Assembly: GCA_963793825.1 (NCBI GenBank)
Contig: CAWCBE010000009.1
Coordinates: 1-64,000 of the forward strand
Reading direction: 5' to 3'
From: RYN-230 sp963793825
GTDB taxonomy: Bacteria > Actinomycetota > Actinomycetes > Streptosporangiales > Streptosporangiaceae
DNA: 64,000 bases
The notes below the pieces were generated by a model. The model did no database searches, was not told the DNA's origin, and worked only from the letters and a program-made list of their open reading frames with translations. The translations under genes were made by a program, and so were the position numbers. Below, one piece after another: positions 8,585 through 16,646 of this stretch. Positions within the stretch are counted from its first letter, which is position 1, and each line of letters opens with the position of its first letter.

Positions 8585-9832
8585 ATGAGCCGATCGACCG
8601 TGCGTGCGTGCCTGGCCCCCGGGACCGTGGTGGGGCGCGGTGAGGTGCTGGTGGCCACCGGGATCGGTGACCCGGCCCGCGGCCTGCTGCCCTGCCCCGC
8701 CGCCCCGCTGATCGGCGGCGTACTGCAACGCCGCGGGATCACCGTGCGCTACGGCGCCGTCCCGCAGGTCGGCGACGAATCCCAGGCCGATGACGGCGCG
8801 GCGCTGTTCGTCACCACGACCCTGCACGCCGACGGCACCGCCACCGCCCTGGGCGCGGCCGCGGACAGCGTGGACGGCCTGGCCGTAGCCGCGGCCCGCG
8901 GCGCGGTCACGGACTGGGCCGAGGTCACCGGCAGCAGGCGGCTGCTGAGCGCGGTCAGCCCGTGGTGCCCCGGGGCGCGGCACGCCCTGGAGCAGGCCCG
9001 GCAGGCGGCGGCCCGCGGCCCGGTGCACATCTGCGGCCAGCTGATGGCCGCCCCGTCCGCCTGCGCCGACCTGGAGAAGGACGGGGCCGTCTTCACCAGC
9101 TCACTGTCTGATATTCCCAACGGCGCGACGGTCCTGATCCCCGCCCACGGTGCCGCGCCGCAGGTGCACGCCGAGGCCGCGGAGCGGGGGCTGGCGGTCA
9201 TCGACGCGACCTGCCCCCTGGTGGCCAGCGTGCACGCGGAATGCCACCGGTTCGCCGCACGCGGCGATCAGGTAGTCCTCATCGGCACCGGCGGCCTGGC
9301 CGTGCTGCCCGGCCTGCTGGCCCAGGCGCCCGGGCGCACCATCCTGGCCGAGACCCGGGCCGGGGCCGGCGCGGTCCAGGTGAGCGACCCGCGCCGGGTG
9401 TCCTATGTGCTGACGCCCGGGATCCCGGTGGAGGAGGTCACGGCCGCGGTCGCGGCGTTGCGCTCCCGGTTCCCGGCCCTGCGCGGCCCCGACCCGGATG
9501 GGTACTGCTACGCGGCCTCGGACCGCGCCGAGACGGTGCGCACCGTGGCCGGCTCGGCGGACATGGTGCTGGTGCTGGGCAGCGAGGACGACCCGGATAC
9601 CCGGCACCTGACCGCGCTGGCCCGGGCCAGTCACGCCAAGGCCCACGTCATCGGCGACGTCGCCGAGATCCTGCCTGACTGGGTGGCCGGCACGTCCGCC
9701 ATCGGGCTGGCCTGCTCCACCGTGGCGCCGCCCGGCCTGGACGGCCAGGTGACCGCGGCACTGTCCGGGCTCGGCCCGCTCAGCGTGACCACCCGGGCCG
9801 TCCGCACCGAGGTCGCTAGCCGCCCGGACTGA
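8585..9832 (+). CDS. Divergent IspH (LytB)-like protein with N-terminal extension
   Basis: A 415-residue protein. Residues about 125-400 align by eye with IspH, the 4Fe-4S enzyme that makes IPP/DMAPP from HMBPP. The three cluster cysteines are kept: C128 (WCPGARHA), C210 (DATCPLVASVH) and C308 (GYCYAASDR); H188 (IPAHG) is also kept. Other catalytic positions of E. coli IspH are not: H41 aligns with A155, H124 with L238, E126 with V240, and the TQTT motif with LTPG. The first 125 residues are an extra domain I do not recognise. It is therefore probably an Fe-S protein with another role rather than the housekeeping IspH. ATG 8585 follows a G-rich ribosome-binding site; an in-frame ATG at 8555 is an alternative. 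Confidence 0.75.
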   Translation: MSRSTVRACLAPGTVVGRGEVLVATGIGDPARGLLPCPAAPLIGGVLQRRGITVRYGAVPQVGDESQADDGAALFVTTTLHADGTATALGAAADSVDGLAVAAARGAVTDWAEVTGSRRLLSAVSPWCPGARHALEQARQAAARGPVHICGQLMAAPSACADLEKDGAVFTSSLSDIPNGATVLIPAHGAAPQVHAEAAERGLAVIDATCPLVASVHAECHRFAARGDQVVLIGTGGLAVLPGLLAQAPGRTILAETRAGAGAVQVSDPRRVSYVLTPGIPVEEVTAAVAALRSRFPALRGPDPDGYCYAASDRAETVRTVAGSADMVLVLGSEDDPDTRHLTALARASHAKAHVIGDVAEILPDWVAGTSAIGLACSTVAPPGLDGQVTAALSGLGPLSVTTRAVRTEVASRPD

Positions 9833-9874
9833 CGCCCGACGGGGTACCGCCAGGCCGATCCCTCGAAGGTGCGA

Positions 9875-9900
9875 GTTTTCCCCCCGAAAGGGGGGAAAAC
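9875..9900. promoter_or_regulatory. Perfect 11-bp hairpin with GAAA tetraloop
   Basis: Arms at 9875-9885 and 9890-9900 are perfectly complementary (GTTTTCCCCCC / GGGGGGAAAAC) around a GAAA tetraloop. It lies 43 nt after the IspH-like stop and 55 nt before the MetE-like ATG. Either a terminator for the upstream gene or a structured leader element for the downstream one. No U-tract follows on the plus strand. Confidence 0.7.
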
Positions 9901-9954
9901 TACGGCGCTAACCGGTTGCTGCGAGGCGGGCGGGCATCTGCCATTGTGGGGGCC

Positions 9955-10992
9955 ATGCTGTTTCCCACCTCACTTGTCGGCAGTTACCCGCAGCCAGACT
10001 GGCTGATCGACCGGGACCGGCTCCGGCACCGGTTCCCGCCCCGGGTCCGGGCGGCCGAATTGTGGCGGGTCGCCCCGGAGTACCTGGGGCAGGCCCAGGA
10101 TGACGCCACCGAACTGGCCATCCGCGCCCAGGAACGGGCCGGGCTGGACATCATCACCGACGGCGAGATGCGCCGGGAGAGCTACTCGAACCGGTTCGCC
10201 ACCGCGCTGGACGGCGTGGACATCGACAACCCGGGCACCGCGCTGGACCGCAGCGGCCACCCCAACCCGGTGCCCCGGATCACCGGGCCCATCCGCCGCC
10301 GCCAGCCGGTCGAGGTGGCCGACGTGGCGTTCCTGCGGGCCAGTACGGACCGGACCATCAAGATCACCGTGCCGGGCCCGTTCACCATGGCCCAGCAGGC
10401 CCAGAACGACTACTACGGCAGCACCTCCGACCTCGCCCTCGGCTACGCGGAGGCGGTCAACCAGGAGATCGCGGACCTGTTCGCGGCGGGCGCGGACATC
10501 GTCCAGCTGGACGAGCCCTACCTGCAGGCCCGCTCAGCGGAGGCCAAGAAGTACGGCATCCGGGTGATCAACCGGGCCCTGGACGGCATCACCGGCACGA
10601 CCGCGGTGCACCTGTGCTTCGGGTACGCGGCGATCATCCACGACCGGCCGTCCGGCTACTCGTTCCTGCCGGAACTCGCGGACTGCGCCTGCGACCAGGT
10701 GTCCATCGAGACGGCCCAGTCGGGACTGGACTGCTCGGTACTGTCTTACCTGCACGGCAAGACCATCATCCTGGGCGCGCTGAACCTGGGTGACGAGGCG
10801 GTGGAGACGCCGGACCAGGTCGCCGCGCGAGTGCGGCGGGCGCTGCCCTACGTCTCCGCGGAGCGGCTCGTCCTGGCGCCGGACTGCGGGATGAAGTACC
10901 TGCCCCGGCAGTCGGCGTTCGGCAAGCTGGTCTCGCTGCGCGCGGCGGCCGGGCAGCTCCGGGCCGAGGCGGGCGTCCCGGCCGAGGCGTAG
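9955..10992 (+). CDS. MetE C-terminal-like (cobalamin-independent) methyltransferase
   Basis: A 345-residue protein equivalent to the catalytic C-terminal half of cobalamin-independent methionine synthase; the N-terminal MetE half is absent. Zinc ligands are visible as H219 and C221 (VHLCFGYA), E252 (VSIETAQ) and C311 (APDCGMKYL). The entry motif SLVGSYPQPDWL and DIVQLDEPYL are also typical. Such stand-alone domains act with other methyl donors or acceptors than methyl-THF-triglutamate and homocysteine; the substrate here is unknown. The ATG at 9955 follows a GTGGGGG stretch; a TTG at 9916 would add 13 unlikely residues. Confidence 0.85.
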   Translation: MLFPTSLVGSYPQPDWLIDRDRLRHRFPPRVRAAELWRVAPEYLGQAQDDATELAIRAQERAGLDIITDGEMRRESYSNRFATALDGVDIDNPGTALDRSGHPNPVPRITGPIRRRQPVEVADVAFLRASTDRTIKITVPGPFTMAQQAQNDYYGSTSDLALGYAEAVNQEIADLFAAGADIVQLDEPYLQARSAEAKKYGIRVINRALDGITGTTAVHLCFGYAAIIHDRPSGYSFLPELADCACDQVSIETAQSGLDCSVLSYLHGKTIILGALNLGDEAVETPDQVAARVRRALPYVSAERLVLAPDCGMKYLPRQSAFGKLVSLRAAAGQLRAEAGVPAEA

Positions 10993-11081
10993 CCCGGCCG
11001 GGCGGGCGACCCAGCCCCGCCGCCGGGGGCCAGGCCGGGCCGGCCCCGCCCCGCCGCCGGGACAGGGTCCGCGGCTGGCGG

Positions 11082-12437
11082 CTACAGCGCGGCCAGCAGG
11101 TGGATGATCGAGTCCAGGACGCCCGTGGTTGAGGCACCGGAGCTAAACACGCCGGCCGTTGGCGGCGTCGTGGTCGGCGGCGTGGTGGTCGGCGGCGTGG
11201 TGGTCGGCGGCGTGGTGGTCGGCGGCGGCGGTGGCGGCGTGGTGTGCTTGGACTTTGTGGGCTTGGCTGAGGTCGGATGCGCCCGGGGCGTCGTGGCGTG
11301 CGTGCTCGCCCGCTGGGTGACCGGGACCGAGCTGAAGCCGGGGACCACCACGACGCCCGGGCTGCCGGCCCGGGCCTTCGCCTTGTGCTTAGCGTGCCCT
11401 GACCCAGCCTTGGTCACGGTCGGCCCGGGGTGGGTGGACGGGACCGCTGAGGTCCGGACGGGCGTGGCCGGCCCGGCGGAGTGATGCATCTCATGAGCGG
11501 CCAGGGCCACTCCGCCGCCGATGACCAGCACCCCGACGGCCAACCCGGCGGCCACCGGGAGCAGCCGGGCCCGGGAGGACCGCACCACCGGCGGATCGAT
11601 CGCGACCGGGAAGCCCGCGCGGTTGAACGCCTCCGCCCGGCTGGCCACCGCCACGCAGTACTCGGAGGCGTCCGGTGACTGGTCGGTGAGCAGCTGGACA
11701 ATCTCGTAACGCAGCCCAGCGGGCAGATGGGAGACGGGCAGTACCTGGAGCATGGAGACCGGGTCGACCTGGTGCCGCTGGGCCGGCTGGCAGATGGGGC
11801 ACGAGCCGATGTGCTGCCGCACCTGGTTGCCGACCGACTCGGTCAGCTCCTGGTCCCAGCCGCGCAGGATCTCGGACAGCTGCGGGCACGAGCCCTCCCC
11901 GGTCCGGGCCATCAGCAGCGCGCCGAGCGCCGTCTCGAACCGCTGCCGGGCGCCGGACTCCAGCGCCTCGGCGCCGCCAGTCGGCACGCCCAGCACGTCC
12001 GCGAGGTCGCGGCCGTGCAGGCCATGCCGCAGGCTCAGCTCAACGATCTCCTGGTCGGCAGCACTCAGCCCGGCCAGTGCCGACAAGACCAGCTCGCGGT
12101 CCTCCGCCTGCTGCAGGGCGGTGCCAAAGTTGACGGTCTCCTCGCCGACCACCGGGTCCTCGGCGACCTGGACCACATCCCGCCCCGGCAACTGGCGGCG
12201 GCACTCGTTCCGGGCTACCGCGTACAGCCAGGGGCCGAGCCGGGACCGGTCCCGCAGCCTGCCCAGCTTGGCCGCGGCGATGATGAACGTGGCCTTGACC
12301 GCGTCGGCCGCCACCACCGGGTCATGCAGCTGTGACTGGCAGTACGCATACAATGACTCGGCGTAGTGGTCATAGGCGGCCACCAGCGCAGCGGGCTCAC
12401 CCGCGACGATCCCTCCAACTATCTCCCCGTCACCCAC
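11082..12437 (-). CDS. ECF sigma factor with fused zinc-finger-like and membrane-anchored tail
   Basis: A 451-residue protein. Residues 1-95 resemble sigma region 2 (AYDHYAESLYAYCQ, then RLGPWLYAVARNECRRQL) and 110-175 region 4 (LSAADQEIVELSLRHGLHG with a helix-turn-helix). At 209-216 HIGSCPIC matches the H-x3-C-x2-C core of zinc-binding anti-sigma domains. A single membrane helix follows at about 291-314. The remaining 135 residues are a Pro/Thr-rich extracytoplasmic tail with PPTTT repeats. Sigma and anti-sigma-like parts in one chain suggest a self-anchored sigma factor released by a signal, which is inference. The GTG at 12437 is the only good start. No separate anti-sigma gene is adjacent. 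Confidence 0.8.
   Translation of the reverse strand: MGDGEIVGGIVAGEPAALVAAYDHYAESLYAYCQSQLHDPVVAADAVKATFIIAAAKLGRLRDRSRLGPWLYAVARNECRRQLPGRDVVQVAEDPVVGEETVNFGTALQQAEDRELVLSALAGLSAADQEIVELSLRHGLHGRDLADVLGVPTGGAEALESGARQRFETALGALLMARTGEGSCPQLSEILRGWDQELTESVGNQVRQHIGSCPICQPAQRHQVDPVSMLQVLPVSHLPAGLRYEIVQLLTDQSPDASEYCVAVASRAEAFNRAGFPVAIDPPVVRSSRARLLPVAAGLAVGVLVIGGGVALAAHEMHHSAGPATPVRTSAVPSTHPGPTVTKAGSGHAKHKAKARAGSPGVVVVPGFSSVPVTQRASTHATTPRAHPTSAKPTKSKHTTPPPPPPTTTPPTTTPPTTTPPTTTPPTAGVFSSGASTTGVLDSIIHLLAAL
11161..11220 (-). repeat. 15-bp tandem repeat encoding PPTTT units
   Basis: Four contiguous 15-bp units (11161-11175, 11176-11190, 11191-11205, 11206-11220), the first with one change. They encode the PPTTT repeats in the tail of the membrane-anchored sigma factor. 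Confidence 0.9.
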
Positions 12438-12672
12438 GTGACCACGCTATGACGTCCTGCGGCTTTTCGGACGCAGTTGGCTTAATCGCCGGTGAACCGG
12501 GCATCTTGCCCGCCGCTGGCGCGCTCATCACCCTCCCAGCCGGATGGATACCGGGACCGTCGCACTGCCCAGGAGCGGTATGGAGGACCGCCGGGCAGCA
12601 GGCCGGCCAGGGCGGACATACGCCCAACACCTGCTGGCCGGCTCTCCGGCCGGCCGTGTGGCGGCCCTCCCA

Positions 12673-12795
12673 GGGGCGGGGCCGGTGGCCCGCAGGGGCG
12701 CCGGCCGGCCCGCTCCGTCTCCCGGCCGGGCCGCGAACCGGGGGCGGGGCCGGTGGCCCGCGGGCCACCGGCCGGCCCGCTCCCGTCTCCCGGCC
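12673..12795 (+). repeat. 55-bp imperfect direct repeat
   Basis: Copies at 12673-12727 and 12741-12795 share the start GGGGCGGGGCCGGTGGCCCG and the end TCTCCCGGCC and differ by a few bases. They lie in a non-coding region. Confidence 0.75.
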
Positions 12796-12893
12796 CGGCC
12801 GCCCACCGGTGGCCTGGTCGGCCCGCCCCAAGCCCCGGCCGCGCAGCACTGGCCTGCCCGGCCGCCCCAGCCCGGCCGGCGACCGGAAATGTC

Positions 12894-12997
12894 GTTAACC
12901 GGAATACCATCCGGGTACCATCCGCCGGGCTCCTGGCACGTTTCCCGGAATACCTCCCCCGGTTTACCGGATACCCCGCACGGGTTTACCGGAATGG
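12894..12997 (+). promoter_or_regulatory. Four-copy GTTtaCCGGAATACC motif array, 22-bp spacing
   Basis: Copies start at 12894, 12940, 12962 and 12984 and read GTTAACCGGAATACC, GTTTCCCGGAATACC, GTTTACCGGATACC and GTTTACCGGAATGG. The last three are exactly 22 bp apart and the first is 46 bp before the second, so all copies lie on nearly the same helix face. A fifth partial copy (GTTTACCGGA) occurs at 52131, upstream of another membrane-protein gene. Probably sites for an unknown regulator. Confidence 0.5.
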
Positions 12998-13082
12998 ACA
13001 GGCACCCGCGCTACGGCGCTGTCCGCCCAGGTGAACCGCGGTCACCAGGAGTGAGCCACGGATAATGCGGCTTGCCGGATGA

Positions 13083-13460
13083 ATGACAACCGATCTACTC
13101 TCATGCTTATCGCGCCGGCCCCGAATGCCGCCGCTTCGCCCGGACGACGAGGAGCCGCCCAATGAGCGATTGCCCGGTCCGCGAGCCTGGCGCGGCGCAA
13201 CGGGCGGACACGGCGGCGCGGCGCGGCCCGGCCCACAGCCGCGGCGCCCCGCGGGCGCCGGCGGCTGGGCCACCGGGCTCATCGGCCAGCACCCGGGCGC
13301 GGCCAACGCGCTCATTGCGACCGGGCAACTCCTGCTGGCCCCCGGCATCGCCTGGCGGCCGGCCGTCCGGGTGGCCCTGGCCGCGTCGGTGGCCTGGGCG
13401 CTGGGCGGCTGGTGGCTCGGCGAGGGCCTCGGCGGGGTGCTGAGCCGGGCGGCGGCATGA
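13083..13460 (+). CDS. Small membrane protein, coupled to DUF5134 gene
   Basis: A possible 125-residue protein. Only the last 65 residues look protein-like: hydrophobic segments ALIATGQLLLAPGIAW and AVRVALAASVAWALGGWWLG, then GEGLGGVL. This resembles the C-terminal region of a larger actinobacterial membrane-protein family that contains a GEGxGG motif, so the protein may be a shortened form. The stop (13458-13460) overlaps the DUF5134 ATG as ATGA, supporting translation. The N-terminus is uncertain: a good GAGGAG site precedes an ATG at 13150-13170 in another frame, which would need a frameshift to join the hydrophobic part. Confidence 0.45.
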   Translation: MTTDLLSCLSRRPRMPPLRPDDEEPPNERLPGPRAWRGATGGHGGAARPGPQPRRPAGAGGWATGLIGQHPGAANALIATGQLLLAPGIAWRPAVRVALAASVAWALGGWWLGEGLGGVLSRAAA

Positions 13461-14251
13461 CCGGGCCGTCCTGGCTGGCCGACGGCTTCGCCGGGCTGAT
13501 GCTCCTTACCGCGGTTTACTGCGCTGGCCGCCTGGCCGCCGCCCGCATCCAGCGGCGGCCCACCGAGCGCGACGTGGACTTGGTGCACGCGCTGATGGGC
13601 GTGGCCATGGCCGGGTTGCTGACGCCATGGATCGGCCTGCGCCCAGCCGGCCTGTGGACCGGCCTGTGGGCCGTGGTGTTCGCCGCGGCCACCGGCTGGT
13701 TCGCGTGGCGGGCTGGACTGGCCTGGTGGCTGGCCCGCCGTCCGGTACCGTCGGCCGGCCACCGCCTGCCGCACCTGATCATGTCCGGTGCCATGGTCTA
13801 CATACTGCTGGCCGGCCATGCGGCGGTCAGCGCGCCTGGCGCCGCGACGGGCGGCACCGGGGCCCGCTTCCCGCTGCTGGCCATCATCCTGGCCCAGTTC
13901 ATGGCCGGCTATGTGCTGTGGGCCACCGACCGGCTGGCCGTCCTCGTCCCCGTGCGGAACTGGCGGGCCCTCGTCCGCCCGGCCGCCGTCCCGGCCGATC
14001 CCGCCGCCCTGGCCGTGTCCGCCGTCCCGGCTGCCCACGCCGGGGCCCCGGCTATCCCGGGCCCGGCCGCCGCCGCGGGCGAAGCCGTCCCGGACGCGGC
14101 CGCCGCCGGTGCAGCCGTCCGGGACGCGGCCGCCGCCGGTGCAGCCGTCCCGGACGCCACGCCCCGGCCGCCCCTTTCTCCCCGCCTCGCCGCGTGCTGC
14201 ACCATCGCGACAGGCCTCGCCATGGGCTACATGCTGGTTTTGGCCCGGTAG
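13457..14251 (+). CDS. DUF5134 family membrane protein
   Basis: A 264-residue integral membrane protein of the actinobacterial DUF5134 family, function unknown. Typical family features are the N-terminal helix LADGFAGLMLLTAVYCAGRL, ERDVDLVHALMGVAMAGLL, and HRLPHLIMSGAMVYILLAGH, giving about six membrane segments with a final helix at the C-terminus. Between helices five and six there is an Ala/Pro-rich loop with a repeated block (unit DAAAAGAAV). DUF5134 proteins are often encoded near copper or redox functions, but nothing nearby confirms that here. The ATG at 13457 overlaps the upstream stop by four bases. Confidence 0.8.
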   Translation: MTGPSWLADGFAGLMLLTAVYCAGRLAAARIQRRPTERDVDLVHALMGVAMAGLLTPWIGLRPAGLWTGLWAVVFAAATGWFAWRAGLAWWLARRPVPSAGHRLPHLIMSGAMVYILLAGHAAVSAPGAATGGTGARFPLLAIILAQFMAGYVLWATDRLAVLVPVRNWRALVRPAAVPADPAALAVSAVPAAHAGAPAIPGPAAAAGEAVPDAAAAGAAVRDAAAAGAAVPDATPRPPLSPRLAACCTIATGLAMGYMLVLAR

Positions 14252-14257
14252 CCGCCC

Positions 14258-14390
14258 GCTCAGGACCGGCCCCGCTCAGGACCGGCCCCGCTCAGGACCG
14301 GCCGCGCTCAGGCACCGGCCCCGCTCAGGCACCGGCCCCGCTCAGGCACCGGCCGCGCTCAGGACCCGGCCGCGCTCAGGACCCGGCGGC
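14258..14390. repeat. 16/17-bp tandem array, eight units, at a convergent gene junction
   Basis: Eight contiguous units beginning GCTCAGG: three of 16 bp followed by five of 17 bp, with small changes (GGACCGG, GGCACCGG, GGACCCGG). The array fills the gap between DUF5134 and photolyase and supplies the photolyase stop codon (TGA, from TCA at 14376-14378). It is not a CRISPR array because there are no spacers. Confidence 0.9.
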
Positions 14391-15785
14391 GGCCGCCACC
14401 CGGTAGCGGTCCAGCGCGGCCTGCCGCGCCTCCTTGTGATCCACGATCGGGCCCGGGTAGTCAGCCCCGATCCGGCAGCCCGCCCGCTCCTGCTCCTCAG
14501 CTGGCATCCGCCACGGCTCGGCCAGGTACTGATCCGGAACCCGGGCCAGCTCAGGCAGGTACCTGCGGACATACCGGCCGTCCGGGTCGAATCGTGCCTG
14601 CTGGAGTGCCGGGTTGTAGATCCGGCGGAACGCGGGCTGCGGGTCCACGCCGACCGAGGCGATCCACTGCCAGTTCCCGTTGTTACTGGCCTGGTCGCCG
14701 TCGAGCAGCAGGCGCATGAACCAGGCCTCGCCGCGCCGCCAGTCGATGCCGAGGTCCTTGGTCAGGAACGAGCCCGCCAGCAGCCGCACCCGGTTGTGCA
14801 TCCAGCCTTCCCGGCGCAACTGGCGCATGCCCGCGTCCACCAGCGGGAACCCGGTCCTGCCCGCGGCCCATGCGGTGAACGCCGCGTCGTCGCCGGACCA
14901 GGCCAGCGTGCCGCGGTAGCGCGGCTGGAACTCCTGCCGCGAATTCCCCGGGTGGTGGACCAGGACATGCTGGTAGAAGTCGCGCCAGCACAGCTGGCGG
15001 CGGAATGCCTCGGCGCCCTCCCCCGGCGGCAGGGCCGCTTCCACGGCGCGCGGCGACAGGCAGCCGAAGCGCAGGTACGGGGACAGCCGGGACGAGGCGT
15101 CCGCGCCGGCCTGGTCGCGGCCGGAGTCGTAACCGAGCACCGCGCCGCCGGTGAACCCGGCCAGCCGGGCCAGCCCGGCGCTCTCCCCGCCCCGGGCGGG
15201 CTCCGCCACTTCCTGCTCCAGCCCCAGGCTGGCCAGTGACGGGATCCGGCCGTGCCGGGTCTTCGGGGGCATGTTGACCCGCTGGGGGGCGTCGAGGACC
15301 GGGCGCCGCCGCAGGCCGGCCCAGGTGCGGTAGAAGGGGGTGAACACGGTGTAGGGGCGGCCCTGCCCGGTCAGGATCCCACGCACGTCGTCGGCCACGC
15401 TGACCCCGGGGTGCGCGTGGCCGGTCACCCCGGCCCCCGCCAGGGCGGCGCGCACCCGGCGGCCGCGGGTGGCCTCGTACGGGCTCGGGTCGCCGCTGAG
15501 ATGCACCTCAGCGGCCCCGGTCGCCGCGGCCACCGCAGGCAGTTCCCGCTCGGGCGGCCCGTGCCTGATCACCAGCCGCGCGCCGCGGTCGGCTAGCTGC
15601 CCGTCCAGGTCGGCCAGGCACTCGAGCAGGAACGCGGTACGCGAACCCGACGCGTGCCGGCCGTGCAGCAGCCGGTCGTCCAGGCAGAACACCGGCACGA
15701 CCTGGTCATGCGCCTCCAGCGCGGCGCACAGCGCCGGATGGTCGTGCACCCGCAGGTCACGGCGGAACCAGACAAGGGCAACCAT
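14376..15785 (-). CDS. phr: Deoxyribodipyrimidine photolyase
   Basis: A 469-residue cryptochrome/photolyase-family enzyme that repairs UV-induced pyrimidine dimers using blue light and FAD. The N-terminal Rossmann-like antenna domain starts VALVWFRRDLRVHDHPAL. The FAD-binding region is clear: SRLSPYLRFGCLSPRAV, ELCWRDFYQH-like RQLCWRDFYQHVLVHHP, GMRQLRREGWMHNRVRL, and DGDQASNNGNWQWIASVG. This is the class I CPD photolyase pattern. The C-terminus ends inside the 14258-14390 tandem array. The gene lies downstream of xth (57-nt gap) on the same strand, making a small DNA-repair pair. Confidence 0.93.
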   Translation of the reverse strand: MVALVWFRRDLRVHDHPALCAALEAHDQVVPVFCLDDRLLHGRHASGSRTAFLLECLADLDGQLADRGARLVIRHGPPERELPAVAAATGAAEVHLSGDPSPYEATRGRRVRAALAGAGVTGHAHPGVSVADDVRGILTGQGRPYTVFTPFYRTWAGLRRRPVLDAPQRVNMPPKTRHGRIPSLASLGLEQEVAEPARGGESAGLARLAGFTGGAVLGYDSGRDQAGADASSRLSPYLRFGCLSPRAVEAALPPGEGAEAFRRQLCWRDFYQHVLVHHPGNSRQEFQPRYRGTLAWSGDDAAFTAWAAGRTGFPLVDAGMRQLRREGWMHNRVRLLAGSFLTKDLGIDWRRGEAWFMRLLLDGDQASNNGNWQWIASVGVDPQPAFRRIYNPALQQARFDPDGRYVRRYLPELARVPDQYLAEPWRMPAEEQERAGCRIGADYPGPIVDHKEARQAALDRYRVAAAAGS

Positions 15786-15842
15786 GAGGGCCGAGGATAA
15801 GCGCTGTTACTCGGCCGGGGGGCGCGGGGTACTCCGCCAGGG

Positions 15843-16628
15843 CTAGCGGAGCTCGAGGTCGACGACGACGGGCGCATGGTCGGACGGCCCGGTGCCCTTG
15901 CGCGCCTCCCGGTCGATGTACGCGTCGGTGACCGCCCCGGCCAGCGGCGCGGTGGCCAGCACCAGGTCGATGCGCATGCCCATGCCCTTGTGGAACATGC
16001 CCGCCCGGTAGTCCCAGTAGGTGAACGGCCGGCCCTTGAGCGCCCGGGCCGGGACGTCGGTGAGCCCGAGGTCCAGCAGGCCGGCCAGGGCGGCCCGCTC
16101 CTCCGGGGTGACATGGGTGGAGCCGGTGAAGGCGGCCGGGTCCCACACGTCGTCGTCGTGCGGCGCGATGTTGAAGTCCCCGCACACGGCGAGCCGGGTA
16201 GCGCCGCCGCCCGGGCTGAGCTCGGCGGCGAGCGCGCCGCGCAGGGCCGCCAGCCAGGACAGCTTGTAGGCCAGGTGCGGGCTGTCCAGGGCCCGGCCGT
16301 TCGGCACGTACACCGACCACACCCGGCAGCCCGCGCAGGTGGCCGAGATGGCCCGGGCCTCCGGATCGGGGAAGCCCGGCTCGCCGGGAAAACCGCGGTG
16401 CACGTCATCCAGGCCGGCCCGGGACAGGATGGCCACCCCGTTCCAGCGGCCGCTCCCGTGCAGCGCGGCCTCGTAGCCGAGTTCGCCGACCTCCTTGACC
16501 GGGAAGCCGGCGTCGGGGGCCTTGGTCTCCTGCAGGCACAGCACGTCCGGCTTGACGTCGGCCAGCCAGCCGAGCAGCCGGGGCAGCCGCGCCTGCACCG
16601 AGTTGACGTTCCAGGTGGCCAGACGCAT
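15843..16628 (-). CDS. xth: Exodeoxyribonuclease III / AP endonuclease
   Basis: A 261-residue Mg-dependent enzyme of base-excision repair that cuts at abasic sites and removes 3' blocks. The exonuclease III fold is evident: MRLATWNVNS at the start, catalytic E34 in LCLQETKAPD, the VYVPNGR strand, GDFNIAPHDDDVWD with the Asp/Asn pair, and SDHAPVVVDL at the C-terminus. Length is normal and the frame intact. It starts 19 nt downstream of dapD on the same strand and precedes the photolyase gene, so the three probably share transcripts. Confidence 0.94.
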   Translation of the reverse strand: MRLATWNVNSVQARLPRLLGWLADVKPDVLCLQETKAPDAGFPVKEVGELGYEAALHGSGRWNGVAILSRAGLDDVHRGFPGEPGFPDPEARAISATCAGCRVWSVYVPNGRALDSPHLAYKLSWLAALRGALAAELSPGGGATRLAVCGDFNIAPHDDDVWDPAAFTGSTHVTPEERAALAGLLDLGLTDVPARALKGRPFTYWDYRAGMFHKGMGMRIDLVLATAPLAGAVTDAYIDREARKGTGPSDHAPVVVDLELR

Positions 16629-16646
16629 GATGAGCGCTCCCCCGGC

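Larger units (their letters stand above)
12438..13082. other. 645-bp non-coding region with direct repeats
   Basis: No credible gene is seen; open frames here are low-complexity G/C shadows. The first half contains a 55-bp imperfect direct repeat at 12673-12727 and 12741-12795. The second half holds four copies of a 14-15-bp motif (see 12894-12997). The stretch separates the sigma-factor gene (minus) from the DUF5134 gene pair (plus), so it should carry both promoters. Confidence 0.6.

Noticed and set aside
12492..13065. Several overlapping frames of 90-190 codons in the 12.4-13.1 kb gap
   Set aside because: Compositionally extreme (Arg/Pro/Gly/Ala), overlapping in many frames, and built on the direct repeat; no family or ribosome-binding site.
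14258..14390. CRISPR array
   Set aside because: Units are 16-17 bp and directly contiguous with no spacers, and no cas genes are nearby.
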